The position numbers and the translations under genes were made by a program. This document shows, in pieces, positions 1 through 7,713 of a stretch of DNA of 11,313 nucleotides. The DNA lies in NCBI GenBank assembly GCA_017354515.1, contig JAFMQT010000078.1, positions 1 to 11,313 of the forward strand, in the 5' to 3' direction. The notes below the pieces were generated by a model. The model ran no database searches and was not told the origin of the DNA. It saw nothing but the letters and a program-made list of their open reading frames with translations. The stretch comes from Nocardia sp. (lineage in GTDB: Bacteria > Actinomycetota > Actinomycetes > Mycobacteriales > Mycobacteriaceae). How positions within the stretch are numbered: position 1 is the first letter of the stretch; each line of letters opens with the position of its first letter.

Positions 1-163
1 CGATCTCGACGAATGTGCCCGGATCCAGCAGCATGTTGATGCGCTCGCGGGGGGACGGGATCCCCTTCTTGGCCCGCTTGGCGATCCCCGCCTCACCGGC
101 CGGCTCCTGCGCAAGCTCCAACTTCTTGCGCAGGTCGGCAAGCCTCTCAGCGGTCGTACTCAC
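1..163 (-). CDS. accD4: AccD4-type acyl-CoA carboxylase carboxyltransferase beta subunit, N-terminal fragment
   Basis: Only the first 54 codons are in the window; the gene runs off the left edge. The peptide starts VSTTAERLADLRKKLEL and continues through AKKGIPSPRERI and LLDPGTFVEI. This matches the N-terminus of actinobacterial carboxyltransferase beta subunits, including the KKG-P-RERI-LLDPG-F-E pattern. In mycolate makers AccD4 works with a biotinylated alpha subunit to carboxylate long-chain acyl-CoA to the 2-carboxyacyl-CoA extender used by Pks13. The GTG start (163-161) overlaps the pks13 TGA stop (162-160) as GTGA, so translation is probably coupled. A purine-rich tract (GGAAAGGGAGAG) lies just upstream inside pks13. 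The AccD4 assignment, rather than another AccD paralogue, rests mainly on position directly after pks13, as in M. tuberculosis Rv3799c. The catalytic region is outside the window. Confidence 0.9.
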   Translation of the reverse strand, partial: MSTTAERLADLRKKLELAQEPAGEAGIAKRAKKGIPSPRERINMLLDPGTFVEI

Positions 164-3100
164 TGCTCTCCCTTTCCGGGTGCGTTATCGGAGATCGCGG
201 CCAGTTTCCGGGTGAGGTCGGCACCGATCTTCGCGACACGGGGTTCATCGATGATTTGGAGGTGGTCACCCGGGATGTGGATGACCTCCAGGTTGGGGAT
301 ATAACCATCCCATCCGCCGTTCGGCAGGCGATCAGCGAAACGCGGCTCGATCCCGATGAGCTCGGCGTGATAGCGATCGGCCAGATAGAGCACGACATCG
401 CCGTCGTAGTGCGAGGGCCGTGCCTTCTGCAAATCGCGTCCGTCGAGCCAGGACGTGCGCTGATGTTCGATCACACCGGCCGGGACCTTCACGTCCGAGA
501 ATTTGAGCAGGCTCATGACGATCTCGTACTGCTCTTCATCGGTGGCCTCGGCGAGTTCTTGCAGCATGTCCTCGTCGAGTTCGCCCTCGATGCCGTAGGT
601 GTTCTTGGCGAAGGTCTGGAACCGCTCGATCCGAGCCCGGCGGCCGGCCGGTGAATCGTCCTCGTCCTCCACCGGCAGCGCCAGATCGATGAGGCCGACC
701 TGCCGCACATCCGCGCCCTCCTCCCGCAGGATCTGGGCTACCTGCAGGGCGAAGACCGCGCCGAGCGACCAGCCGTACAGGACATACGGTCCGCTCGGGA
801 AGATCTTGCGGATCTCGGCGACGTACTCGCGGGACCGTTCGGGGATGGACCCTTCGATCCGCTCGAAGCCGTACATCGGGGTGCCTTCCGGCAGCCGTTT
901 TAGCAGCGGTTCGTACACCAGCGTGTTACCGCCCGAGGGGTGGAAGACGAAGACCGGCACCGCATCCGACCCCTCGGCGAGTGGGCGCAGTGGCCGCGTG
1001 CAGCCGTCGACCTCGTTGGCCGCGTCCTGATGTTCGCGCACGACATCGGCGAGCTGCTCGATGGTTTCGCAGTCGACTACGTCGTCGACGTCGATCTCGG
1101 CGCCGACCCGCTCCGACAGACGCTCGGCAAGCTTGCCCGCCGTCTCCTCATCGAGGATCGGCAGGGTGTTGAAGATGCCGCCGGCGGACTTACCGGTCAC
1201 CATGGCCCAGGCTGCGAAGGTCAGGCGCTCGGGCGCATCGCGCGGTGGAATATCGGTTTCGTTGCCGCCGCTCGTTTCGGCGGGCGCACTCGAATCCGCC
1301 TCCGGCGCGGCGCCTTCGACGACTGGCTCGGCAGGCTTCGGATCGCTGTCGGCGACGGTTTCCGACGTGCTCGAACCGTCCACCTGCTGCTGGACGAGTG
1401 CGGCCGGGTCCTCTCCCGCCGCCATCGCGGCCTTGGCGGCCGCCACGAAGTTGTCGTCCACGGTCAGCGAACCGCCCTCGGCGGCCTGCTGTTCGGCCAT
1501 GGCGCGCACCTGGTCACGGTGCTCGATGGCATAGCGCAGCACCTTGCCGACCTCGTTGAGGCTGGCGTCACGCACCGCCGACACCTGCAGCGAAGGAATG
1601 TCGAACTCGTATTCCACCCGGTTCTTGATCCGCATGGCCATCAGGGAATCCAAGCCCAGTTCCATGAGCGGAATCTCCATCGGCAGATCCTCGACGGAGT
1701 AGCCCATGGATTCCGCGGCGATGACGGCCAGGCGCTGCTCGACGGTCTGGTTTCCGTTCGGATCCCAGCGCTCACCGAAGGTCTCCTCGACCACGAGATC
1801 GGCTGGCTCGCTCTCGGATTCGGCAACCGCGGCCGGGGCGGCCGGAGCGGCGGCCACACCGTTGGCCGACGGCGGCGCCGCGGCCGTCACCACAGCATCG
1901 AACACCAGCCGGAAGCCCGCGTCCTCGCGTACATGCACCTGCACCGACGCCCCACCTGGATGCGGGGTCAGGGTGGTGGTGAGAGTCCCCGAGGTCGGAA
2001 CCGCGGCATGGGCCACGCTCGCACCGACCGAAACGTCCGAAAGCACCTGTGCCGCAGCGGCGTTCACCAGGGCCGTCAGATCGGTTACGGCGACGGCCTG
2101 CACCTCCCAGGCGTGCCGTCCGTCGGGCAGTGCCACATGGGCACCCGGCACGCTGTTATTCCCCGAACCGGCGGAAACGGTGACCTTGGGCCAGTATTCC
2201 TTACGCACGAAGGCCGTTCGCGGAATGTCCGCGTACTCGCCGGACGGCAGCAGCGACATCAGATCGACGGCGTGGCCGTGTACGTACAGCTGCGCCAGTG
2301 CGGCGATGACACCCGCGCCCTCGTCCTCCTTGCGTTTGAGCGTGGGGATGAGTGCGGCGTTGTGCACACCGGCGGCGAAGGTGGTTCCCATCACCTGCAT
2401 GAGTGCGACGGCGTTGGGGGCGAGCTCGAGGTACGTGGTGATACCCGTATCCACCGCGCGCTGAACGGCATTGGTGAAGTACACCGAGTGACGCATATTG
2501 GTTACCCAGTAGTCCTCGTCGTGGACCGGATCCGAGCCCGCGCGATAGACCGTCGCCTTGTGCACGGTCGAGTACAGATCGGTGGTGAGCTTGGTCGGCT
2601 CCAGGCCGGCCAGCTCCGCGGCGAGTTCGCCCAGCAGCGGATCCATCTGGGAGGTGTGCCCGGCACCGCGCGTCTGCAGCACGCGGGCGAATTTGCCCTC
2701 CGCCTCCACCCGCGCCACGATCGCGTGCACCTGGTCGGGCGGACCGCCGATCACGGTATTGGTCGGCGCGGCATAGACCGCGACCTCGATATCGGGATAT
2801 TCGGGCAGTACCTGCTCGACGTCGGCGGCGCTGTACTCGATCAGCGCCATATTGCGGACCTGATCCTCGGGGAGCATCGCCTCGCCCTCACCCATCAGCC
2901 GCGATCGGGCGCAGATCACCCGGACCGCGTCCTCGAGTGGCAGACCACCGGAGATGTAGGCGGCGGCGGCCTCACCCTGGGAGTGCCCGACGACCGCCTG
3001 CGGCTGCGCCCCGTGCGCCCGCAGCAGCGCCGCCAGGCCGATCTGGATGGTGAACACACCCACCTGGGAGGTGCCGATATCCCAATCCTGGGCGTCGTCG

Positions 3101-5400
3101 AGCATCATCTCCCGGACCGAATATCCGGCCTCATCGACCACGAGTTCGTCGACCTCGTCCACGGTGCGGGCGAAGATCGAATTCTCCAGGTAGAGCTGCT
3201 TACCCATCTTGCGGTGGTGGGAGCCGAAGCCGGCGAGCACCCACATAGCGCCCTCGGCGGCCGGGGAATCGGCGGTGAAAACGCCCGCGCCCGGCTTGTT
3301 CTCGGCGATGGCGCGCAATCCGGCCACGGCCTCGTCATGGGTTTTGGCCAGCACCACACCGCGCGAACGTCCGTGATTGCGCTTGGCCAGCGCTCGCGCC
3401 ACATCCTCCAGCGCGGTGGCCTGTCCCGCTTCCGATTCCAGCCAATCGGCGAGATCGCGTGCGGCCCGGCGGCGGCGCGAGGGCAGATACGCCGACACCG
3501 GCAGGATCAGCGGCAGCGGTTCGGTGCGCTCGGCGGTCCACTCGGATATCTCGACGGCACGCTGCTCGCCACCGACGATCGATTCGGCCGCGGCACGTAC
3601 CTCGGTCGCCTCCGAACCCTGCTCGTCATCGGACACGGCGGGAGAATCGCTCTGCGCCGCATCGGTTTTCGCGGCCACATACTCCTGGATGACCAGGTGG
3701 GCGTTGGTACCACCGAATCCGAATCCGGAGATCCCGATGGTGGCGGTGCCGCTGTAGCGCGGGAATTCGGTGGGATCCTCCACCACCTTCAGCCGCGCCT
3801 GGTCGAACGGGATATACGGATTGGGCCCGGCATAGCCGATATTCGGCGGAATAATGTTGTGCTGCAACGCCGTAAGCACCTTGGCCAGGCTCGCGGCGCC
3901 GGCACCGGATTCCAGATGTCCGAAGTTGGTCTTGGCCGAACCCAGCAGGGCCGGCTTATCGGCGTCGCGCCCACGGCCGACCACCCGGGCCAGCGCATCG
4001 GCCTCGATCGGATCGCCGATCAAGGTGCCGGTTCCGTGCGCCTCGATGTAGTCCACCGTCGAGGGGGCGATACCCGCGTCACGGTACGCCCGGCGCAGCA
4101 CGTCGGCCTGGGCATCCGGATTGGGTGCGAAGATGCCGTTGGACCGGCCATCGGAATTGACCGCGCTACCCTTGACCACGCCGAGGATCCGGTCCCCGTC
4201 GCGCTCGGCGTCGGCCAGACGCTTGAGCACCACCATTCCGGCGCCCTCACTACGGACCATACCGTCGGCATCGGAGGAGAACGCCTTGATGTGCGCGTCC
4301 TTCGCGACCGCACCGATCGAATCGAATCCGAGCGTGATCACCGGGGACAGCAGCATATTCACGCCACCGGCCAGCGCCACCGCGGCATCGCCGTTGCGCA
4401 GCGCGCGCACCGCGTCGTGCACCGCGACCAGCGTCGACGAGCAGGCGGTGTCGATCGACACGGACGGGCCGCGGAAGTCGTAGAAGTACGACACCCGGTT
4501 GGCGATGATCGAGGTGGCGGCGCCGGTCAGCCCGTAGGCCTCGGCCGAGGCCGGCGCATCCGGATCCGGCTTGCTCAGACCGAGGGAGGCGATCATCTGG
4601 AAGTCGTTGGTGGAGGTTCCGATGAAGACACCGACCGACTCACCCTTGAGGGTGTTGGCGGGAATCCGCGCATGCTCCAACGCTTCCCAGGTGAGCTCCA
4701 TCATCAGGCGCTGCTGCGGATCGACCCGCTCGACCTCGACCGGCGACATGGCGAAGAACTCCGCGTCGAAACCCTTCACCACCTCCTGATCGAGATAGCC
4801 GCCGCGGGTATTGCGAGCCGCCACGGTCGCGGCGATATCCGGATCGCCCAGGAACTCCGACCACCGGCCCTCGGGCCGGTCCCGGATGCCGTCCCCGCGG
4901 TTGATCAGGAAATCCCAGGTGGATTCGGGAGTATCGCCGGCCCCCGGTAGCCGCGTGGACAACCCGACGATCGCGATATCGTGCGCTTCACCCGGCTGAT
5001 ATCCGGCGGTGTAGTAGGACTCGTCCGAGGACTCCTCCGGCAGATCCGGCTCACCGTTGATGATCCGCTCGGCCAGCGACCCGATGGTCGGATGCTGGTA
5101 CACGATGGTCGCGTTCAGCATCACCCCGGTCAGCTCTTCGATATCGCCGCCCAGGGCGATGGCATCGCGGGAGGCCAGACCGAACTCCTCCATCGGCCGG
5201 TCCACCGTGATCTGCTCGATCGGCTGGCCGGTGGCCTCGGCCACCCAGCGCTGCAGCCACTCCCGGAGCTCGGCCACCGACATATCGGTACCGGAACCGG
5301 GCTCGGCAACCGCGGCTTCGGTGACCGCAGCGGTCTGCTGACCGGCGCTGTCGACGTCGTCGGTGTGCGTGGTCTGGGTGCCCTCGTTGTCAGCCATCAA
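160..5400 (-). CDS. pks13: Pks13-type polyketide synthase, mycolic acid condensase
   Basis: This 1746-residue type I polyketide synthase performs the final Claisen condensation of mycolic acid synthesis in the cytosol. It joins a meromycolyl chain to a 2-carboxyacyl chain and passes the 3-oxo product to trehalose. Domains in order: N-terminal carrier, about 40-115 (phosphopantetheine Ser77 in GLASRDA); ketosynthase, about 140-575 (Cys320 in DTACSST, His455 in EAHGTGT, His495 in TNFGHLES); acyltransferase, about 715-1020 (Ser807 in GHSQGE, Arg832, and His915 in GAGHTSQMD); a non-catalytic region, about 1083-1172; second carrier, about 1215-1295 (Ser1252 in LGLDSLMA); a serine-less carrier-like segment, about 1388-1458; and thioesterase, about 1480-1735 (Ser1545 in GWSLG, Asp1572, His1713). 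There are no reductive domains, as expected. Length and order match M. tuberculosis Pks13 (1733 residues). The start is ATG-ATG; GAGGAA lies 5 bases before the first ATG, and the second (5397) gives the family-like MAD start. It lies 143 bp after fadD32 and overlaps accD4 by 4 bp. Confidence 0.98.
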   Translation of the reverse strand: MMADNEGTQTTHTDDVDSAGQQTAAVTEAAVAEPGSGTDMSVAELREWLQRWVAEATGQPIEQITVDRPMEEFGLASRDAIALGGDIEELTGVMLNATIVYQHPTIGSLAERIINGEPDLPEESSDESYYTAGYQPGEAHDIAIVGLSTRLPGAGDTPESTWDFLINRGDGIRDRPEGRWSEFLGDPDIAATVAARNTRGGYLDQEVVKGFDAEFFAMSPVEVERVDPQQRLMMELTWEALEHARIPANTLKGESVGVFIGTSTNDFQMIASLGLSKPDPDAPASAEAYGLTGAATSIIANRVSYFYDFRGPSVSIDTACSSTLVAVHDAVRALRNGDAAVALAGGVNMLLSPVITLGFDSIGAVAKDAHIKAFSSDADGMVRSEGAGMVVLKRLADAERDGDRILGVVKGSAVNSDGRSNGIFAPNPDAQADVLRRAYRDAGIAPSTVDYIEAHGTGTLIGDPIEADALARVVGRGRDADKPALLGSAKTNFGHLESGAGAASLAKVLTALQHNIIPPNIGYAGPNPYIPFDQARLKVVEDPTEFPRYSGTATIGISGFGFGGTNAHLVIQEYVAAKTDAAQSDSPAVSDDEQGSEATEVRAAAESIVGGEQRAVEISEWTAERTEPLPLILPVSAYLPSRRRRAARDLADWLESEAGQATALEDVARALAKRNHGRSRGVVLAKTHDEAVAGLRAIAENKPGAGVFTADSPAAEGAMWVLAGFGSHHRKMGKQLYLENSIFARTVDEVDELVVDEAGYSVREMMLDDAQDWDIGTSQVGVFTIQIGLAALLRAHGAQPQAVVGHSQGEAAAAYISGGLPLEDAVRVICARSRLMGEGEAMLPEDQVRNMALIEYSAADVEQVLPEYPDIEVAVYAAPTNTVIGGPPDQVHAIVARVEAEGKFARVLQTRGAGHTSQMDPLLGELAAELAGLEPTKLTTDLYSTVHKATVYRAGSDPVHDEDYWVTNMRHSVYFTNAVQRAVDTGITTYLELAPNAVALMQVMGTTFAAGVHNAALIPTLKRKEDEGAGVIAALAQLYVHGHAVDLMSLLPSGEYADIPRTAFVRKEYWPKVTVSAGSGNNSVPGAHVALPDGRHAWEVQAVAVTDLTALVNAAAAQVLSDVSVGASVAHAAVPTSGTLTTTLTPHPGGASVQVHVREDAGFRLVFDAVVTAAAPPSANGVAAAPAAPAAVAESESEPADLVVEETFGERWDPNGNQTVEQRLAVIAAESMGYSVEDLPMEIPLMELGLDSLMAMRIKNRVEYEFDIPSLQVSAVRDASLNEVGKVLRYAIEHRDQVRAMAEQQAAEGGSLTVDDNFVAAAKAAMAAGEDPAALVQQQVDGSSTSETVADSDPKPAEPVVEGAAPEADSSAPAETSGGNETDIPPRDAPERLTFAAWAMVTGKSAGGIFNTLPILDEETAGKLAERLSERVGAEIDVDDVVDCETIEQLADVVREHQDAANEVDGCTRPLRPLAEGSDAVPVFVFHPSGGNTLVYEPLLKRLPEGTPMYGFERIEGSIPERSREYVAEIRKIFPSGPYVLYGWSLGAVFALQVAQILREEGADVRQVGLIDLALPVEDEDDSPAGRRARIERFQTFAKNTYGIEGELDEDMLQELAEATDEEQYEIVMSLLKFSDVKVPAGVIEHQRTSWLDGRDLQKARPSHYDGDVVLYLADRYHAELIGIEPRFADRLPNGGWDGYIPNLEVIHIPGDHLQIIDEPRVAKIGADLTRKLAAISDNAPGKGEQ

Positions 5401-5441
5401 TTCCTCAAGCTACCTGGGTGCGAATAGTGCGCGGGCGGGGA

Positions 5442-5471
5442 TTGACAGCTGGAAGCCGTCATGTGGATAAC
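5442..5471 (+). promoter_or_regulatory. Candidate antisense sigma70-type promoter facing fadD32
   Basis: The plus strand carries a perfect TTGACA (5442-5447), then an 18 bp spacer, then GATAAC (5466-5471), which matches TATAAT at four of six positions. It would transcribe rightward into the 3' end of fadD32, against all genes here. The GATAAC overlaps the DnaA-box-like sequence. It is a weak candidate based on motif match only. Confidence 0.2.
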
Positions 5472-5488
5472 TCTCGGGCTGTGGATGA
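5462..5488 (-). other. Two DnaA-box-like 9-mers in the fadD32-pks13 spacer
   Basis: On the minus strand 5470-5462 reads TTATCCACA, identical to the classical DnaA box consensus. 5488-5480 reads TCATCCACA, one base off. They have the same orientation and an 18 bp period, and lie about 60-90 bp upstream of the pks13 start. Binding is an inference; only the sequence match is seen. Confidence 0.35.
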
Positions 5489-5510
5489 ACCCAGCTCCGA
5501 ATCCGGCGAG

Positions 5511-5535
5511 ACTCACCGGTAGTGCAACTCACCGG
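5511..5535. repeat. Short direct repeat ACTCACCGG, 16 bp period, after fadD32
   Basis: ACTCACCGG occurs at 5511-5519 and again at 5527-5535, immediately downstream of the fadD32 stop codon and upstream of pks13. On the coding (minus) strand it reads CCGGTGAGT twice. It could be a tandem operator half-site or chance. Confidence 0.3.
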
Positions 5536-5543
5536 CAGCACGA

Positions 5544-7466
5544 CTACTCTTCGTCCGGCGCGTCGGGGAAGGCCTGCTGCTGATATCCACCACGCAGCGT
5601 GCCCTCGAGGTAGGCGCCTCGGCAGGCCCGCCGGGCCAGCTTGCCGCTCGAGGTACGCGGAATCGAACCGGCCGGCACCAGCAGCACATCGCGCACGGTG
5701 ACACCGTGGCGCTGGGAGATCGCACCACGCACCGCGTCGGCGATCTCCTGCGGATCGGCCTTGTGGCCGCCCGGACCGCGCTCGGCGACGATCACCAACT
5801 GCTCGGACGCGTCGTCGGCGTCGTACTTCAGGCCCGCATGGCTGTCCGCGGCGAACACCTCGGCCGGCAGCTGATTGGCCGGCACCGAGAACGCCGCCAC
5901 GAATCCCGGGCGCAGCAGCTTACTGGCCTCCTGCGCGGAGAACTCCAGGTCCTGCGGATAGTGGTTGCGCCCGTCGACGATAACCAGATCCTTGACCCGG
6001 CCGGTGATATACAGCTCACCGTCGACGTACACGCCGTAGTCACCGGTACGCAGCCAGATGGCGTCCGCGGGCGCACCCTCGGCATGCGAATGCTCCGGCT
6101 GCCGGTTCGGCAGCTGATTCTTGAAGGTGTCGCGGGTTTCCTGCTCGCGACCCCAGTACCCGATACCGATGTTGTTGCCGTGCAACCAGATCTCACCGAC
6201 CCGCCCCTCGGGCTGCTCCCGGGCACCCTCGGCCGCGTCGATCGACTCCGGATCGACGATCGCCGCCCACTGCGACAGTGCCACATAACCGCAGCTGACC
6301 TGCGCGATCGCATTCTCGGCCGTTTGGTCCACCTTGACCACGCGACCCGCGTTCAGCTCATTGCGGTCGACGTAGATGACCTTGGCCTCATCCTCGGCGC
6401 GGGTCGCGGAGACGAACAGGGTCGCTTCGGCCATGCCGTAACAGGGCTTGATCGCGGTCTTGGGCAGACCGTACGGGGCGAAGGCCTCGTTGAACTTCTT
6501 CATCGAGGACGTGGTGACCGGCTCACTACCGTTGATCAGGCCGATCACATTCGACAGATCCAGCGATTCGCCCTTCTTGGGCAGACCGCGCGCGGCGGCA
6601 TGCTCGAAGGCGAAGTTCGGCGCGGCCGCGAAGGTGCCGGCGCCGTCGGAGACCGCGGCCAGCTCGGAAATCCAGCGTCCCGGTCGCCGGACGAACGCGG
6701 TCGGCGACATGATGGTGATGTATTTGCCACCGATCGACGGCAGGATCACGCACAGCAGACCCATGTCGTGGTACAGCGGCAGCCAGGTGACACCGCGCGA
6801 ATTCCAGTCCAGATTGATCGCGTTGATCATCTGCAGCAGATTGGTACCGACCGCGCGGTGGGTGATCTCCACACCGGCCGGGGTACGCGTCGAACCCGAG
6901 GTGTACTGCAGGTACGCGATATCGTCCACGCGCAGATCCGGACGCACCCAGTTCTCGCCCAGGTTGTCGGGCACCGCGTCGACGGCGATTATGCGCGGCC
7001 GCTGCGGGGCCGGCAGCGGCCGGAAGAACTGACGCACTCCCGCGGCGGCCGAACTGCCGGTCAGAATCGCCGATGGGGTGCAGTCACCCAGCACCGCGTG
7101 CAGTCGATCGGTGTGGCCGGGTTCGTCCGGATCGAACAGCGGCACCGCGATGGTCCCGGCATAGATCGCGGCGAAGAAGGAGACCACGTAGTCCAGGCCC
7201 TGCGGCGCCAGAATCGCCACCCGGTCGCCCGGTTTGGTCACCTGTTGCAGGCGAGCGGCCACCGCGCGCAGCCGAATGCCGAATTCCTTCCAGGTCAGAT
7301 CGTGGTATTCCCCGTCGCGCTCACGGGAGTAATCGATATACCGATACGCGAGATCATTGGCGTCGTTGCGCGTGTGCTTCTCGACATAATCGACGAGGGT
7401 GCGGCCCTCGGGAATTCTGATGTTCCCGGTTTCGTCCAGGTAGTCGTCGAAAGTCTCGTCCGTCAT
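5544..7466 (-). CDS. fadD32: FadD32-type long-chain fatty acyl-AMP ligase
   Basis: This 640-residue adenylating enzyme activates meromycolic acid as acyl-AMP and transfers it to the N-terminal carrier domain of Pks13. Visible motifs are the adenylate P-loop YLQYTSGSTRTPAG (about 186-198), HDMGLL (about 233), NGSEPV (about 312), YGMAEATLF (about 343-351), RTGDYG (473-478), GRVKDLVIVDGRNHYPQDLE (about 489-508) and C-terminal PRTSSGK with the catalytic lysine at about 609. Alignment to M. tuberculosis FadD32 (637 residues) runs nearly end to end. The start at 7466 gives MTDETFDDY and has a strong Shine-Dalgarno (GGAGG at 7478-7474, 7 bases before ATG); the open frame extends 12 codons further but without that support. 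The residue aligned with phosphorylated Thr552 of M. tuberculosis FadD32 is Ala553 here. It is upstream of pks13 in the same direction with a 143 bp spacer, so the two are probably co-transcribed, possibly with an extra internal promoter. Confidence 0.97.
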   Translation of the reverse strand: MTDETFDDYLDETGNIRIPEGRTLVDYVEKHTRNDANDLAYRYIDYSRERDGEYHDLTWKEFGIRLRAVAARLQQVTKPGDRVAILAPQGLDYVVSFFAAIYAGTIAVPLFDPDEPGHTDRLHAVLGDCTPSAILTGSSAAAGVRQFFRPLPAPQRPRIIAVDAVPDNLGENWVRPDLRVDDIAYLQYTSGSTRTPAGVEITHRAVGTNLLQMINAINLDWNSRGVTWLPLYHDMGLLCVILPSIGGKYITIMSPTAFVRRPGRWISELAAVSDGAGTFAAAPNFAFEHAAARGLPKKGESLDLSNVIGLINGSEPVTTSSMKKFNEAFAPYGLPKTAIKPCYGMAEATLFVSATRAEDEAKVIYVDRNELNAGRVVKVDQTAENAIAQVSCGYVALSQWAAIVDPESIDAAEGAREQPEGRVGEIWLHGNNIGIGYWGREQETRDTFKNQLPNRQPEHSHAEGAPADAIWLRTGDYGVYVDGELYITGRVKDLVIVDGRNHYPQDLEFSAQEASKLLRPGFVAAFSVPANQLPAEVFAADSHAGLKYDADDASEQLVIVAERGPGGHKADPQEIADAVRGAISQRHGVTVRDVLLVPAGSIPRTSSGKLARRACRGAYLEGTLRGGYQQQAFPDAPDEE

Positions 7467-7473
7467 TCCTTCT

Positions 7474-7478
7474 CCTCC
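7474..7478 (-). promoter_or_regulatory. Shine-Dalgarno that fixes the fadD32 start
   Basis: GGAGG lies 7 bases upstream of the ATG at 7466 on the minus strand, within the purine run GGAGGAGAAGGA. It decides in favour of the 640-residue product over the 12-codon longer frame. Confidence 0.85.
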
Positions 7479-7542
7479 GAGGCACACCCAGCACGGCGAC
7501 ATGACCGCTTCAACCTGTGAGGCCCCGACTGTTCCTTCAACC

Positions 7543-7577
7543 CGCCTGCGCTTCGTAGCTACGAGGGCGCGCCTGCG
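7543..7577. promoter_or_regulatory. Palindrome flanked by direct repeats upstream of fadD32
   Basis: A perfect 12 bp palindrome, TCGTAGCTACGA (7553-7564), is bracketed by the identical octamer CGCCTGCG at 7543-7550 and 7570-7577 (27 bp period). A second octamer pair, CTTCAACC at 7508-7515 and 7535-7542, has the same 27 bp period. The palindrome lies about 90 bp upstream of the fadD32 start, a plausible site for a dimeric transcription factor. The rest of this 247 bp spacer (7467-7713) shows no gene. No regulator is identified. Confidence 0.3.
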
Positions 7578-7653
7578 GCTTTGCGACGATCTTGCGCGGC
7601 GATCGCCGAGTGGCCAGATGTACTCGAGCCAGGGACATGTTACAGAGCAGGCC

Positions 7654-7669
7654 CCGAAGCGGTCTTCGG
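7654..7669 (-). terminator. Small hairpin after the oxidoreductase gene
   Basis: CCGAAG and CTTCGG form a perfect 6 bp stem around a 4-base loop, 45 bases downstream of the stop codon of the gene at 7714-8745. There is no T-run after it on the minus strand. It is a weak or non-canonical terminator candidate at best; a role in the fadD32 leader is equally possible. Confidence 0.2.
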
Positions 7670-7713
7670 AGCGAGTCGAAAAACAATTCTCCCGGCTTGC
7701 CCATGGTGACTCG

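Noticed and set aside
940..4950. A 1336-codon open frame on the plus strand
   Set aside because: It lies wholly antisense to pks13, whose protein is recognisable throughout. Its translation is rich in Arg, Gly and His with no family motif, as expected for the mirror frame of a GC-rich gene.
7467..7502. A 12-codon upstream extension of fadD32
   Set aside because: The extra peptide (MSPCWVCLGGEG) is translated from the Shine-Dalgarno region and is not family-like. GGAGG placed 7 bases before the ATG at 7466 supports the shorter start.
5706..7520. A 604-codon open frame on the plus strand
   Set aside because: It is antisense to fadD32, with the same low-complexity Arg/Gly/Val/Asp character and no recognisable domain.
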